Source: Sipunculus nudus (lineage: Eukaryota > Annelida > Sipuncula > Golfingiida > Sipunculidae). From it: DNA of 64,000 nt. Within the stretch, counting starts at the first letter, position 1. Every line of letters starts with the position of its first letter. The notes under the pieces are model-generated. The model ran no database searches. It saw nothing but the letters and a program-made list of their open reading frames with translations, and had not been told where the DNA came from. Location of the stretch: assembly GCA_026874595.1 (NCBI GenBank), contig CM049322.1:51735386-51799385 (forward strand). The letters run 5' to 3'. The translations under genes were made by a program, and so were the position numbers. Below, in pieces: positions 12,890-27,800 of the stretch.

Positions 12890-15800
12890 CTGCAAAAATA
12901 ATCACAACAAACATTTCTAAAATGAGTTTATGTAAAACACTGTATTCTAGTTTTTTTGTTTGTTTCTATTTTGTAACATTTTTTATTTCAATATTTTACA
13001 TCTTATTTATTTGTATATATCTGAAAAAGTTATTATTTATACATAAAGATTGACTGATCTTCATGATTATTCAAATAAAAAAAATATAGTCTGTCTGAAC
13101 AAAATGACTATTACAATTCCAACTGTATATTATAATGTATTATAATAACATAATAATATTCATATAATATAACAAGCATATTCAAGGAATTTATGTCCTC
13201 AGCTTTCGCCTTCAAGTCTTGAATGATTTTAAAGTCTGCGGTGACTAAGTGCGAATAGCTTTAACCACATTCAACAGATGGCAGCATCTGGCAGTTACTG
13301 CAAAAATTTTAATGCATTTATTTCCCCACTAGCGACACCTGTTGGTGATTACTGACACTAATTGTGCTGAATCATCATATCAACTATGCTATATCATATT
13401 TTATCATTATCGTGTGAGACAGACACTCCAAATCAATTCCAACCAAGGTAAGCATGAGATCAATGACTGACCCAAATTTGAACAAAATCAGATAATATTT
13501 AGGAAAGGTATCACACAGAAATGAAAACCTGAAGGACGGACAGATAGACAGACAGACAAACCCCAATCAATGTCCCCTGTTCTGCAGAAGCAAGGGACAA
13601 TAAATTCTTTGATACTGAATTTGCCAAGTTTTTGTTTGTTACATTAATTACCTGTTGTTGTGTGTGATACATTGTTTGATAACGAGCTGGCCCCGATGAC
13701 ATTCTCTCCATAAACAGAAAACATGTATGAAGTCTTTGGATAGAGATCTGAAAAAAAAAAATATAAATCCAAATCAACAATCTTTCAGTTGTTAAAGATA
13801 AAAATATCTGGCTTCACTGGTTTCAATTCTTATTGGATCATAGCATCTGGTAAAAGTACTGATGAAAGTGCAGTGTCAGTAGCACCCACCAGAGGTCCAA
13901 AAATGGGTTGGAACAGGTATCAAATTTTTGGACTTTTAAGAAATTGATAGGCATTTCCGGAAACGGACTTGGTACTTATTGCCATGGCAACACTATAAAA
14001 GAATAAATGGACATGTTTGCTGATGCAATATGTTTATAATTTGTCAGGGTGATGGCCTACCCTTCTCAAAACAAAGGATTAGATACAAATAGAGACCACT
14101 CAAAAACATGCAGGTATTTTAAATGTAAGCCCAACTGATTTCTATCTCTCAAAAGATAAAAGTGTCCAGGCAGATTGCTGTAGCATTTACCAATTCAGGA
14201 TTAATAATAAGTAGATTTAGACTGTAAATTTCCAGCAAAATTTAAATATGCATGTACATGCTTACACAAGTGCTAAAATCCAAATTTAGGACTTAAGTAC
14301 TTTGTAAGTATTACTCAAACTTCCAGTATTAGAACTCTGTAAACAATATAAGACAATAACAAATCTTACTTGTAACATTAAACCTCGTTTGGCCTTCTGG
14401 TACTCGGACGGTATCGGTTCCGTATGTGTGACTAGTGTACCACACTTTAAACCACTGCGTGTGACCTCCGTTAAACCCCGCCTGCCACTCCAATTCCACG
14501 GACTCCCATGTTGACTCCAAGATCGCTAAGTTTGTCGGGGGATCAGGTACGGCTGAGAAAATATTATGTAACCATAGCAACATCAATTTTGTAAGATCAT
14601 AATTTTATTTTTTTTTTTACTTATAAAAGATGGTCCATTTCCCGTTCTTATTGAAAACTTAATTTATCCAAGTGATTAAAGCAGCATTAGTGAAGCATGT
14701 CTTTATACATGGCATATTCAATACTAATATATAAAACCTGGGCCATGCACTATGATATTATGCTTCTAAATTGTGAAACATACCACTGTAATACATTTCA
14801 GTATCTAGATTCATAATAATACTTACATTTTGGAGTGAGCGATATCCCAGCCTCACTCTGGCCAAGCAGGTTAAGGCCACCACACGTGTAATCTCCGAAA
14901 TCAGTCTGTTCTGTGTTCGTAATGCTGAGGACAGATGAATAAGGGTAAGCCAGGTCGGTTGTATCCTGCGTAGTGATCTTGATACGGCTACTATTGGTCA
15001 GTTTACTTCCAGCTTTCCTCCACTCAAAGGTTGGTTTTGGTACAGCCTGGGCTTGGCAGGTCAGGACAGCCATCTTATTCAGATCGACAGCCACACGGCC
15101 TGTCTTTGGGTTCACAGACGGAGGATCTAAAATTACAAAATCAAAGACATTTATATGAACTGTTACACCTCAGTTGGGTTAAAGCTCAATCTGGTGATCA
15201 AAGTTGAAACAATTGATTTTAATTTTTTAAATCATAGTTGAACCAAATGTATACAATATTACTATAACTTTGAGATTTATTTGCTTCATTATGTCAAAGA
15301 AAATAATCCTAAGTATGATTTTCTCACTCAAATTATCATGTTTCGTCTATCTTACTCAAATTTGTCTGCTCAGTTATTTCTTATTCATTCAAAAACTACT
15401 TTTTTCTCACTTTAAATTTATTCTCTTTCAATCACCAGACACTCTATACTGCTGATGGTATTAAAACATAGGAAGTTTTATTAAAACAAAGAACATTATT
15501 CATTAACTTTTCTTAATTTATCTGGATCTATGCATTCCAAAGAAATCTGGCCTTATGTATGTATTGTTAATGACAAGTATAATAACTCCTTAAGTGTTCA
15601 AATGTGTCTGTTTTTCACAGCTCAGTTACTGAGAACATACTGATTCAATTACGTTGAAAAGTTTTTTGATTGATAGTCTTAAACCTGAGCAGTATTTTAA
15701 TTCTCTTATCCTTAAGATGATTGGAACATTAAATATTAAGGCAAATTTGACTTTAAAGATGTCCAAAATATTTATTTTGCCATATAGCTCATACAATATA

Positions 15801-18800
15801 CCTAAATGTGACTTAATTGGGGGTTTTTAGGAGATTTCCTCAGGAAATCACTGGATCATGAGTTAGAAGAGTATACCCAGTCAAATTTACACCACTAATT
15901 TCCCGTTTACTGATGGCTGACCAGTCAGCAACACATACCAGTGGCACAAGGCCATCATTACAGCTCAGCTGACTTTTATAAGCTTGATTAAAGAATGGGT
16001 CAGGTAAAACTTTTTATTTTGAGTTTCTATAGTAACAGAAATGACTCTCACATTGTACAACAAGCTGCATTGATGAGCTAACTCCTCTCAGATTAACAGC
16101 ATTTGTTGCATTACATACGTAGCTCCCAGCATCTTGTTTGCTCAACGAAGTGTCCGTAGGCTGTCTTCCTATACCTGTGAATACATTACATAAATGGTAA
16201 AATATGACAAATGTAACAGCATCACATGATATTCATAAATGAGGTGGAACACTAAGGCATACTGGAATGTCTAACCCTGATGTAAAAGGAACATAAGACT
16301 CCCAACTATTTATAAAATAATAGAGAAGGTAAAAATATAAAAAGACCATTAGCAACCTAACAAAATGTTATTTATTACTGTGTAATAACTTACACTGATG
16401 CATATAAAATATCATGACAAAATGAGGTATTGTCTTAATATGACATAATAAGGATGCGAGACATTGAGCAAGTGGCAATAATACTTAGTAAGCAGACACA
16501 AGATGGCACTAAATTGTATCTGATTAGCAATTCTTTTTTCACTGTTCAATTAGGGAGTGATTTAATTAACAGACACCAGAGGGCAGTAAATTCAGGATCA
16601 CATTGGATTAGTTCACTCATCATACACAAGGTGGCAGCACTACTTTACTGCTGTGCCAGGACACAAGTAGGCCAACTGATACAGATTTGTTAGTTCTTGA
16701 AATAAATAGCTGAGAAGAAAACTTAATTATGCATTGGAGAATATTACCCTGAGCAGTGCCATGACTGAAAATAACTAACATGTGAAAATGTGCATAATTA
16801 ATACAGTCACTCATTTATGAAATAATACTGGAAAATGACAGGAGAGGCTCTCTGCTTCAAATTCAATAGAAAAGTGTTCTCTTACGGGATATTCATGGCC
16901 ATAAATGGTAACTAAAAATACCTTAGAAGGCTTTCGCAGATCCAAAATCCAAAATAATCTTGAATCCTTAAAATGAATCTCTCTCCAAAAGTTTAACCAG
17001 GACTTATAAAATATAAATTTATAACTAAAATTAGCTCTGTAAATTGAGAAATGTTTTTCTTACGTATTTTTATACTCACCCTTCCACTGTAATGTAGCTG
17101 TGACCTCTGAACTCCACGTTTCCACACTGGTGTTACTCTGTGTCATGGTAAAAAGCAGGTTGGGATTCTCAATTTTGACTCCGTTTTTGTACCAGTTAAC
17201 CTCTGGGGCAGGACGACCTCTGACCCGACATGAAACAGGGGTCATGGAGTCTGATATATTGACAGTTCTGGATCCCAATAAAGTTCCACCTGACACAAAC
17301 TGAGGAGTTTCTGTAAAAGAATTTAAAGATATTAAGTCAGTTGCCACATTGTGATTGCTTGACTTAAGGTACTATACTGCACATGCACAAAATCTTGCAA
17401 AAATGAAAGGAAGATGTACTTATAAGGAATCAAAGATAGAATTTTACTTATGGTCGCCCTCTTGATTTATGACAGCAGTGCAAGACACTATGTTTATGTC
17501 TTCTTTTGTGTCAGTCATTGCACCTGGTGCATGTTTATTTCTAATGTATATAGTTGTTAGAAAATGGTTTGCACAAAAACTTGGAACCAGCAAAGGAAGA
17601 TGTGCTTGAAATGATTCACAATTAAAGTTTTTAAAAATTGGCAGGGGCGGATCCAGGATTTAGGAAAGGGGAGGGGGGGTCCAACCAAGGAGGGCAAATG
17701 AAAACCCTAAAAAAAGGTCCTCAGGTCTGAAAAAGGGGGGGGGTCCAGGCGGTAAAATTTTGTCTGAAGCCCTTAAAAAATGTTGTTTCTGATGATACAG
17801 ACCCCCTGGACCCCCCCCCCCCCCACTGGATCCACTTCTGGTTGGTCAATATCTATGTATATGACAGTTGTGCAGAACTCTATATTCATGTTTTCTTTTG
17901 CTTCACTAATTGCAATCAGTGAAAGTTTATTTTTTCTAGTGTATATAGCTGTTATGAAATGATTTGAGAATAAAATCTTGGCAGATATTCTTATATTTCC
18001 ACGAGAAAACACTGAATTTCATATACATGTATATCAAATTTGAAAAGTAAAAATAATATGCAAAATTTAATAACTATGAGAGATCAAAGAGAAAATAATA
18101 CTGTAATTTTGGGTGTTTTATCACATAGAGAAGAAATATTTCTGTGAAGGAAATGAAAAATATCCATAATATGACTTTTAAAACATTTTATTTAAATAAA
18201 TTAAACAGAAGTCTGTGATGGAGTGACACCTGGTGGCAGAATGTAAAACTACTGTTGTCACATTCACTGTGGTTGCAAGTTCACCCACCAGAGGTCACTG
18301 CTATACACAAACCAACTGCTCTTGGGCCAAACAATTGATAACATTTTAAAACTGATGACTACTCAACACATATAAATTTAAATAGCTATCCCACAAAGGG
18401 CTTCTATTGCAATATATATTTCAAGTACATATAAAATATTAAATAAGTACACATGTAGCCATTATGTTTAAATATCTATCCCACAAAGGGCTTCTATTGC
18501 AGTATATATTTCAAGTACATATAAAATATTAAATAGGTACAAATTATGTTTTCTCCTGACTGACAGGATGGCATTTTTCATTAAACATTAAAGTGTAGAT
18601 ACGAAGGTATGAAAAATGACTGACTGTAGGAGGAATCAAACTGATAATTTTGTTAGCTTTTGTATTGGACAGATTTGAACATTATTTGTCATTTTTAAAC
18701 TCTTTCAAAAAGGTAAAAGTGTAAAAAAATGTATATGATGACAGGTTTAGTTTTTAAAAAAAATGACTGACAGGTCAGAGTTTTATTAGGTCATAAGACT

Positions 18801-21800
18801 GGTTGAACAGGCATAAAGGATTTAGGCCAAAATAAAAAAAAGGTATGGTTCTCAGGCACTTTTTTTCAGAAATCAATGCGGGCGGGCGCTTTTTTTATTT
18901 TAATTTTTTTGGTATGTTTCGATAAAAATTTCAAATGATAAGGGTAAAGCATGAAAATAACAGTTTTATTTTGCTAAATAAGTAAAAGCACTACAAAACA
19001 AAGGAAATTGTATGATTTTATCTTCTTGAAAGAAATGTCGGAGCAGCAGCAGCTCAAAATTGGAAAGTTTTTATTGAAAATCAAAATAAAAAGTTTTGAT
19101 GCGGGGGTTTAAAATTGATGCGGGCGGTGCCTGAGAACCATACCTTTAATTTTTTTTGGCCTTAGTACATCTTATTTATGTTGATAGGAAACAGAGAGTC
19201 AAACAGAGAGACAGATAGACAGAGAGACAGACAGTCAGGCATAAAAAAAAATGAATTATTAGTATAGAATTAATATAAAACATTATTTATAAATCAAATT
19301 ATCTAATTTTTTAGGCCTCTTCACTGGAGATGATGTTTTCATCCTAGTTGAATATTTATTCATAAACCAAAATTTATTCTTATGCTGATTTGGACAAAGG
19401 TGGTAAATAAAGTAGTAATGATTCAAATAAAAGATAACTGTGACAGAGGACCAAGTGCCAGGTTGTCTTCCTGTATGATTTGACATGATGGTTTAGAGAT
19501 CATTACTACTGAGTTTGATGATATTATTTTACTGTCAACTAATATCATGTAATGTGACTTAATTTCCGTCACAATTTTATATCTTTATAGTATAATGATG
19601 TAATATGGCACAACTGTGACACTGTGGGGTTTTGCAAATTGCAAACCTTTCTAATAAACACTGCCACCTAGTGGCAGTTTTCTTAACAAGGCGTTAACAT
19701 TATCTACAACGTATGCCAATTATTCATTTAGTACATTTAAACTGTCAGGATAGATTCTCTAAAGCTGAATAAGTAGTAACTTTGTGCATGCACATTTGAA
19801 GGTGATAAATTTAATTTAGCTTGCCTTTCAATTAACAGATCCTAATCACTTTTACTTTTATAATAAGGGCCCTTCATGCCAACTCAATGTGCGATATACA
19901 TCTGCATTGGTGTAAATTGGTACTTGGGCCTGTGGTTTTGGAAAGTGGAATCCTGCTAGAGATGTTAAAACCCAACCCAAGGGGAGGGCCCCTCACACAT
20001 GATAGGTGTTTTAAGTATTTTCTACCAATTTAAGTAGAGATACCCCTCCAGTTTGTGAGTGGTAATTGTTGTCTGGAAGTGGTAATCATTACACAATGCC
20101 AGCCCATCATTTCCCATGGCCCAGGGGTATGGATAAATAAGCAGATACAACATTATGTAATATACGGTAGATTGTAATTCATCACACCAGGCAGGAGTGG
20201 CTCAAGTGCCCTGGGGCATGTATAACAGGGAGGAGCTAAGGTTATATAACACACTTGAAGTAACAATACAGGGGTTGGGGCATGAAATCAGGCACATCCA
20301 TCTGGTCTCAAAAGCCCAATGTATCTTCCATACACTTCATAGGTAAAAAAAATAAACAATCACTAATATATTTGTCTGTATTGTTATCAAAACAAACCTC
20401 AGAATATGACTGAAGGTAATACTGCTACCTTAATTGAAAGATCATAAAGATCTATGGTGTACAATTTTTTTCTCTTTATAAGTTCTTAATTTATTAATAT
20501 GTTTGCAGATTACATTACGGACAAAGTACCATATAAACTTTTAACTTATGTAATGTAAATGGTTGGGATTAGGGACAAAACATAAATAAAATACACAATA
20601 TATGATGTATCTTATAAGTCAACTGAGTTTCATTTAACACTGACTCAAACTGACTCAGTTTGACCTCTTCCAATTTTGGTAGTTTGTTGCCTTCATTTTA
20701 AAATACAAAATCTACAAAAATCATCAAAAACCTGGGAAGAACATAGATACTCTGTGAATGTGTTACCTGCCAAAAAATTAAAGAAATTACACCACATGTG
20801 TACTGATGTGAGTTACCCTGTGTCAAAACTAAATATATTTAACTATCTAATATTAATACATACTAAAAAGCATGAAAAGTATAAAAAAGCAGTCCATCTG
20901 GAGAAAAAGTTTAATTTTTTTATGAAAACAGCTGGTGGCAGCACTTTTGGGAGTTTGTTTGAAATAGAGACTTTATGGGAAAGTATATTTTCTATAATTC
21001 TCTGGGCCATATTTCCAGAATCTGGTCAAAATCCTGATTTACCTATTAAAAAGATTTTCACTTTGTATCAATTATGTGATGAAAACTAAAATAACTGTTA
21101 TAAAGAAGGAAGCAGACAGCACGTGCCTCTATTAAGAGCGTTTATTCATGTCACATGCCATGACAATCCAGGTAATGACTGGTTATTTCACGGAACAGCC
21201 CCTCAGGGCATCGTGATTACAATCAATCTGGGTCCGTCAGGTACCAGAGTAATGACCACTTGATGATGCTGCCTGGAGAGCGGAACTCTGCCTGGAGAGT
21301 GTAACTCTTCCCGCATGATGGCACTTAGCTCGTCCCCATTACTAATAAGGGCTAGACCTGGCCTGCTCCATTTTTTTAAACCACTATGTTTTTTTTATAA
21401 ACGGCTAACTGACATATGGATAGAGAGTGAAACTTATCTAATATTTTAAATAATTTTTTAATCATAGTTGGGGAAAGGTATCAATTAAAAAATGTCATTT
21501 GCTCACAAGATATTTAGCCAAAATACCATATTGCTTATATTCTGAATGAGAAAGAAAATAATTAACCAACCTTTAAGTATTAATGAATTCTGAACATTAA
21601 CTAAAGTAATCATAATTTCAGATTAACATTTTTAGACAACTACACTATTTTTATGTAGCTCTGTTTATGTTAATTTTAACAATAATACTCAAAGCTAATT
21701 GGGGGGGGGGGGGGTAAAAAATGGAAATCAAATATTTGTTTTCTGCAAAGCAATGGTACAAAAGAATAAGTGAATGCAAACACTTTTTTTTTGGGAGCAT

Positions 21801-24800
21801 CCCACGATAGGTACCCCCCACATGGTGGAGGCTTGCATTCCTTAGAATGTAGATTTCTTGTTTTGATCTACTCTGTCTCTTGATTGATTTGTTTGAACTT
21901 GTGCATATGCTTTGAATCCCTCAGATACACACACACACTAACACATTTATTTGTGTAAATCAACCCAGCATGGAATATACTGTACATCTGTCATGTTTAC
22001 ACGCTTCCTCATTACCTGGCCTTCCTACTGGGATCACTTAACGAGGCGTCACACGTTTACAATTTGCATATAATTCCCCCTGGCTGAAACCAGACCCTCC
22101 AGGCCTGCTGGTACATACCAGTATATACTGATCATCAGTGTGACCCAACAAACAGAAAGACTTAAAGACAGCTATTCTCCTGCCTCGATCAATGAGTTTA
22201 TGTGCAGGATTTCTGGCTTTTTTCTCTGTGAACAAAGTAAAGAATTTGTAGGAAATTCCTGTAAGGAAAGATTGTTATTATGCTCCTCTGCAGGAGGAAT
22301 GAGCTTGTTTATCTGGAAGCTGTTAGCAAACATGGTACGTATATATGTGCCTATGTTTTCAAATAGAAAAAGCATGTGACTGGAGGGGTTGACCAGACAT
22401 GTGCAGAAGCTGAGACTTCACTAACTAGTTGTTGGTGATGAGACTAAATGGGGAATCATTTGTCATTTGCAAAACACCGGTTCTTCAGACTTTCTCTAAT
22501 GTGAACAACAGGTGATGACTTCTAGCTCTCCTTACCCAATGCTTACAAAACCTGAAATCTAAAGGCTTAATAATAACATATCATTCTTATCATATCAGTA
22601 CCTTCATCCTTAATCAATCAGCACTGCATGCCACCAGGAGCAGGCAATGCACTTATCTTTAAAATCAAAATATTAAAATAATGTATCCTCATTCTGAGTA
22701 TGGTTAATTCTCACAAACTAGAATGATACCTGATAAACCTCAATTAAAGATAAAACAATCCTGGTGGATCTGCCTTCTCAGTCCAGGTCCAAGCAAAATT
22801 TTCAGTTGATCTTTCTTTGCCCATATCCCACATACCCTCCATATAAAGCTGTGAAAATTAGTGTTTGTGTTTTACTGTTCATATTCCAACACAGGATCAA
22901 ACAAACTGGACAGGTAAAACATTACCTCCTTGACAGAAGTAATGATACCACACACCTTAACTCAGAGCTTCCACTCAGAATTTAGGGGGAAAAAATAAAA
23001 AAAATTTAACATTCTTGCATGAAATGCAGAAAATTGTCTGAACAATGGACAAAGTTTGAGAAAAATATAACACTGAGTAAAAATAGATCAAACATAAAAA
23101 TCTATTTAAGTTAAACAGATGCTCCTTCAGCACAAGGAAATATTACTGTTATTAATGTAAAATTAATTACCATCACCATAATTACCATAATCACATTGCT
23201 GGTGATGCTTACTGAGTTTGGCGTGTCCAGTGAGGGTTTTCACAGCTTGGGCAGTTCATTATGGGACGATTCTAACACATTAAACGATAGCTTTGCATGT
23301 CACATGAAAACTGAATCTTTCCCCCACTGAGAGGGTCCCTTTTTCCCATGATGCCTAATAATAACAACCAAAATCAAACAGAAGATAAACGAGCCTGATT
23401 TGACAATTTTAAAAGCATCAGTACAATCATTAACAAGGAAAGTTGACGTTGAAATTCACACAACTTTCCATGTGCTGTAGGGGATATGGATGACATCACA
23501 GTATTCATTCCAAGGACTGGTTGTCAATATCACATGATAGATTACAATCAGATCTCGAACACATTGTACATCAAACTATTCATATGTACAGCTCTGCCTA
23601 ACGAGATGACCACAATGAATTAAGCGAGTCCTGCATGGCTGCCCGTTTTCTCTGAACAATCAATTGAATTAAACTAATGTACAGGCGAGTCTCAAATTAA
23701 AAATCATGGCTGTCTGTCCGTGCATTCTCTGGTACAGGCTAAGTTAGTGTTACTGGAACGATTGATCTATTCACGGCCATGCCAGACAATTATACCCCGC
23801 CTGCTTGGTGGCGTGATTAACGAGGCTTTGAACGTCCCAAGAGTTCATCACGCTGAATTCCCTGGTAATTATATCTTGAGCAACCTTGTACTGACCCTTC
23901 ACTGGATCAAAGTGCACACTATCATTCTAAATGAGCTTCCCATGAATTCATGTTCCTGGACTGTAGAGAAGCTTATATCCTTATAGTAAATAACTAGTAT
24001 ACCTGAGCAGCAGGTCTATTGGTAACACAGTCTTTTGAAAGAGGATGATATGAGAAGAATGCTGTTATTTAATTATGTATTCTATATCTCAGGTATAATA
24101 TGCAGGGGGGTAAACTATTTAAGTCGTAACCTGTATTTAAGAAATCCGAGTGGATACATAGAGGTCCTATTGTGATAAGTCATAACATGTCTACAGTAAT
24201 AAGACAGAGCAAATCTTTGAGGTGCACTATGATTTTGTGTTTGAAACATTTGCTGGTCACAAGCAAGCATGGGACCTCCAGGTCTATGATATGTCCTGTA
24301 TCTGTCTTGAACAACAATTTATGAAACAGGCTATAGCACTTCGTGTTATGACTACAGATTGTGAGTACTGGTTGTGACTGAAGGATATGACTACAGTTTA
24401 TAATTATACAGGTTATGACTACAGTTTATGAATGTACAGGTTATGACTGTAGTTTATGACTATACAGGTTAAGTCTAAAGTTTATGAATTTAAAGGTTAT
24501 GACTAAAGTTTCTGACTTTACAGGCAGTGACTACAGTTTATGACTCTACAGGTTATGACTATAGTTTATGACTATACAGGTTATGACTATAGTTTATAAT
24601 TATACAGGTTATGACTATAGTTTATAATTACACAGGTTATGACTATAGTTTATAATTATACAGGTTATGACTATAGTTTATAATTATACAGGTTATGACT
24701 ATTGTTTATGACTGTACAGGTTATGACTATAGTTTATGGATGTACAGGTTATGACTATAGTTTATAACTACAGGTATTTTGACTTTTTAATGACCTCTAG

Positions 24801-27800
24801 CCCTGTGCATATCAAATCTGAATCCACGATAGTAATATAACATAATCTGATCATATGGCGTCCCATACTCTTATTCTTCCACTGCTTGACATACACAGAC
24901 AGACAGAGAGTAAGAGAAAGACAGACAGACAGACAGGTGACCTGTACTTACCATACACATTAAGCATCTGTCTGGCCTCTGTGCCTGGTCCCACAGAGTT
25001 CCTGGGTTTACAGATGTAGTAGCCGTTATCACTGAGTTGAGCGTTTGTGATCGTCAGGTTGAAGTTGGTTCCTAGAACTGTGGCAGACCCTTCCTTCGTC
25101 CACTCTACCGATGTTGCAGCAGGCATACCTTGTTAGGAATAAAACAGTCAGTGTTAGCCTCATACACTAGTGCAGTACTACTACCATGTCTGGTATAACA
25201 TATCTTTGATAATAGTTGATGTCTCTGGCGAGTATTCATGTATAAATAAAAATAAAATCTTCATATTTAATAAAGTTTTAGGTCGTGCTTTAACGGTGTA
25301 AAATCTGTGTATAATCTGTGTACATGGAAAAGTATTCAAAGACAGATTATGAAGTTATCAACCTCTTCAAGGTTAACATTAGGAGCATCACAAAGGTCAT
25401 CTGGTACTTAATTACTGGTTAAATGTGGTTACTATCAAGTCAGGAGTGGTTACCTGGATATTTTTATTTTCCAATTTTTTCTTATTAACAGTAGCTTATT
25501 CTGCTGTGATAGAAGTCACTTCATTATAATAATTATCAGTATCTTATGCATGCTGGGTCAAAATAATTGGAATTCTAGGCAAAATTTTAGACACAGTAAA
25601 AGATAGAAGAGTATATTTCTTGTTCATTTCTGGCCTAGAATATTGGTGCATATAAAATAAACACTGATAAGATTACATTAACCATGTCACAGCTAGTGAA
25701 GGTGTAGTTGTCTGTAAATGTCTCACCTGGATCAGGTAATGAGCATGTCAAGGTGACGGTCTCCCCGATCTGTATTGGTGCTGGTGGAACAATAACAGCC
25801 TGACCAGGTGCGTCTGTAACAAAATCATCAACATCATAAACATTATCATCATGACTGATTATATTATTACCATGACAACTATGATGATCATTTTACTGAT
25901 ATCATCACCAACATACCTGTAAATAATAAACATGACGATTATTTTGAATGGCATTATCAATATCATAGCAAATATTTATAAGCACTGCCATCATCATCAT
26001 CATAATCCTCATTTTTGTCCTTGTCATGATTGCCCCCATACTTATATCATCATCATCATCATCATCATACTCATACCATCATCACCACCATTATCATCAC
26101 CATACTCATCATCACTGCCATCATCATCATCATCATTTGCAACATCATTGATGCATCTCAACATCAATATCATCATCATTGGCGCAAATATAGACATTTT
26201 ATAACCAGCATTTCAAAGTTTGTATGTTTTACTTACAATGAACTATGATTTCCACTTGAGCTTCACCGCTCCGTTGTTGCACTGGGTCACCAGATGGCGT
26301 TAGTACATTATCTGCGACACACTTGTAGTTTCCTGCATTACTGCGTAAGACTTGGGAGAAACGAAGCTCTTTCTGGTCAGATACCTCGTTCTCTCCCTTG
26401 AGCCAGCGTACCTTGTTTTCGGTAGGATTAGCATCAACTATACAGAAAACACGGACCTCTGCCCCTTCATTAGCTGTGGTTGATGGACTCTGGTTTGTTG
26501 ACACTTTTGGGGGATCTGTGTATAAAGACAAAAGTGATCATATAACATTTAATATATATCTGAATTAATCATAAATTCAATATTAACAGACTCTAAACAT
26601 TTCAAACATTAATTAAATATATAAAACACTGAATGTTACTGACCTAATATCAACAAACTCTATGAACTGAATAACATTCATTAATTATAAATTAAAAGTA
26701 AATAAGCCCATATCAATAAACTCTGTTGGTTTTGACCAATCAGATCTAGGATTATATTCTGTCAAACAAGCAACTTTTCAATATATTACTGTATATTTTT
26801 GTCAAGACTTACACTGGACATCAAGGACGACATTTCCACTTTGAAGGCCGACTTCGTTACTGGCAGCACATCGGTATGTTCCTGCATCAGTGACTGCTAC
26901 ACTACTTATTGTATACACGGATTCCCCGCCTGGAAAGAAGAAATCATTATTTAAATACAACAGATAATATTCACCACTCCTGCCAGTCATCAATGATTTT
27001 TAAAGCCCACGTGAACACTTGTTGCTGTATGTTATATATTATCACCCAAACAATAAGACTCAGATTCAGTTGACACGTACATCTGTGTTCATCAAATTAT
27101 ATTTCTGAACTAAGCAGGCGGCTGGGGCCACATGGGGAGTGATGCAGTTACTTATGGTAATTACTAGGCTTGCTTATGTAAACAAAGCCAACTATTATTA
27201 ATGTTAATTTTAATATACGTAACACTTGTGAGTATATGTATGAAAAACGTTTCTATTATAAATGCGTATTTTCATGAACTGGCACAATTTCACAGACATA
27301 CAGTGGCAGTGCAGTAACATAAGGCAATAGTGCTTTCTTTTAAAATAGAATTTAAGTGGTCATAACTTTGCCCAGAGTTCCCCTGGGTCAGTGAAATCTC
27401 ATTTATTCTGCTGTATTATTACATGTACCCATAGGTATTGCCATCCTGATGTTCTCAAGAGTTATACACAGGTAGGCCTACATCAAATTTTTCACCTATT
27501 TACACTTCAACTTGATTATGGTTACACAGGCATTCTTCATACCTGAGATTTGACATAACTCACATTTACCTGTTTATAATTTAACAAAAATTCCCTTCCC
27601 TGAGTTGACTTGATATCACATTTCTTTTTCGATTATAAGATTAAATGTAAAATAAAAATGTTTGCTTAAAGTGTGAGCTTGTCACAGTAGCATTTCTTCC
27701 ACTTATAATATATGGTAATAGTAATTGCAATGCCAGGTATAACTTATTCTTTAAATAACTGAATAAAGATTTATTATTGAAATTACTCAAATCAGCTATG

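Larger units (their letters stand above)
17311..24951 (-). other. Intron 7, 7.6 kb
   Basis: Phase-1 intron between Ig5 and Ig6. It holds a 28-bp minisatellite, a PIF/Harbinger-like element, a GC-rich inverted-repeat element set within a roughly 390-bp-spaced duplication, a 90-bp tandem duplication, a poly-G run near 21700-21714 and several CTCF-core-like motifs. A 137-codon open frame at 20676-21089 has no recognisable features and is not called. Confidence 0.85.

Noticed and set aside
13511-13780. Minus-strand open frame overlapping exon 12
   Set aside because: It is in the wrong phase; the FN3 motif NLYPKTSY is in another frame bounded by proper splice sites.
20676-21089. 137-codon open frame on the plus strand, the longest outside the receptor gene
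   Set aside because: It is lysine- and AT-rich with no recognisable domain, start context or splice partners, and lies in intron 7. It is most likely chance.
25932-26248. Poly-His and poly-Ile open frames
   Set aside because: They are artefacts of the CAT/ATC triplet array in intron 5.
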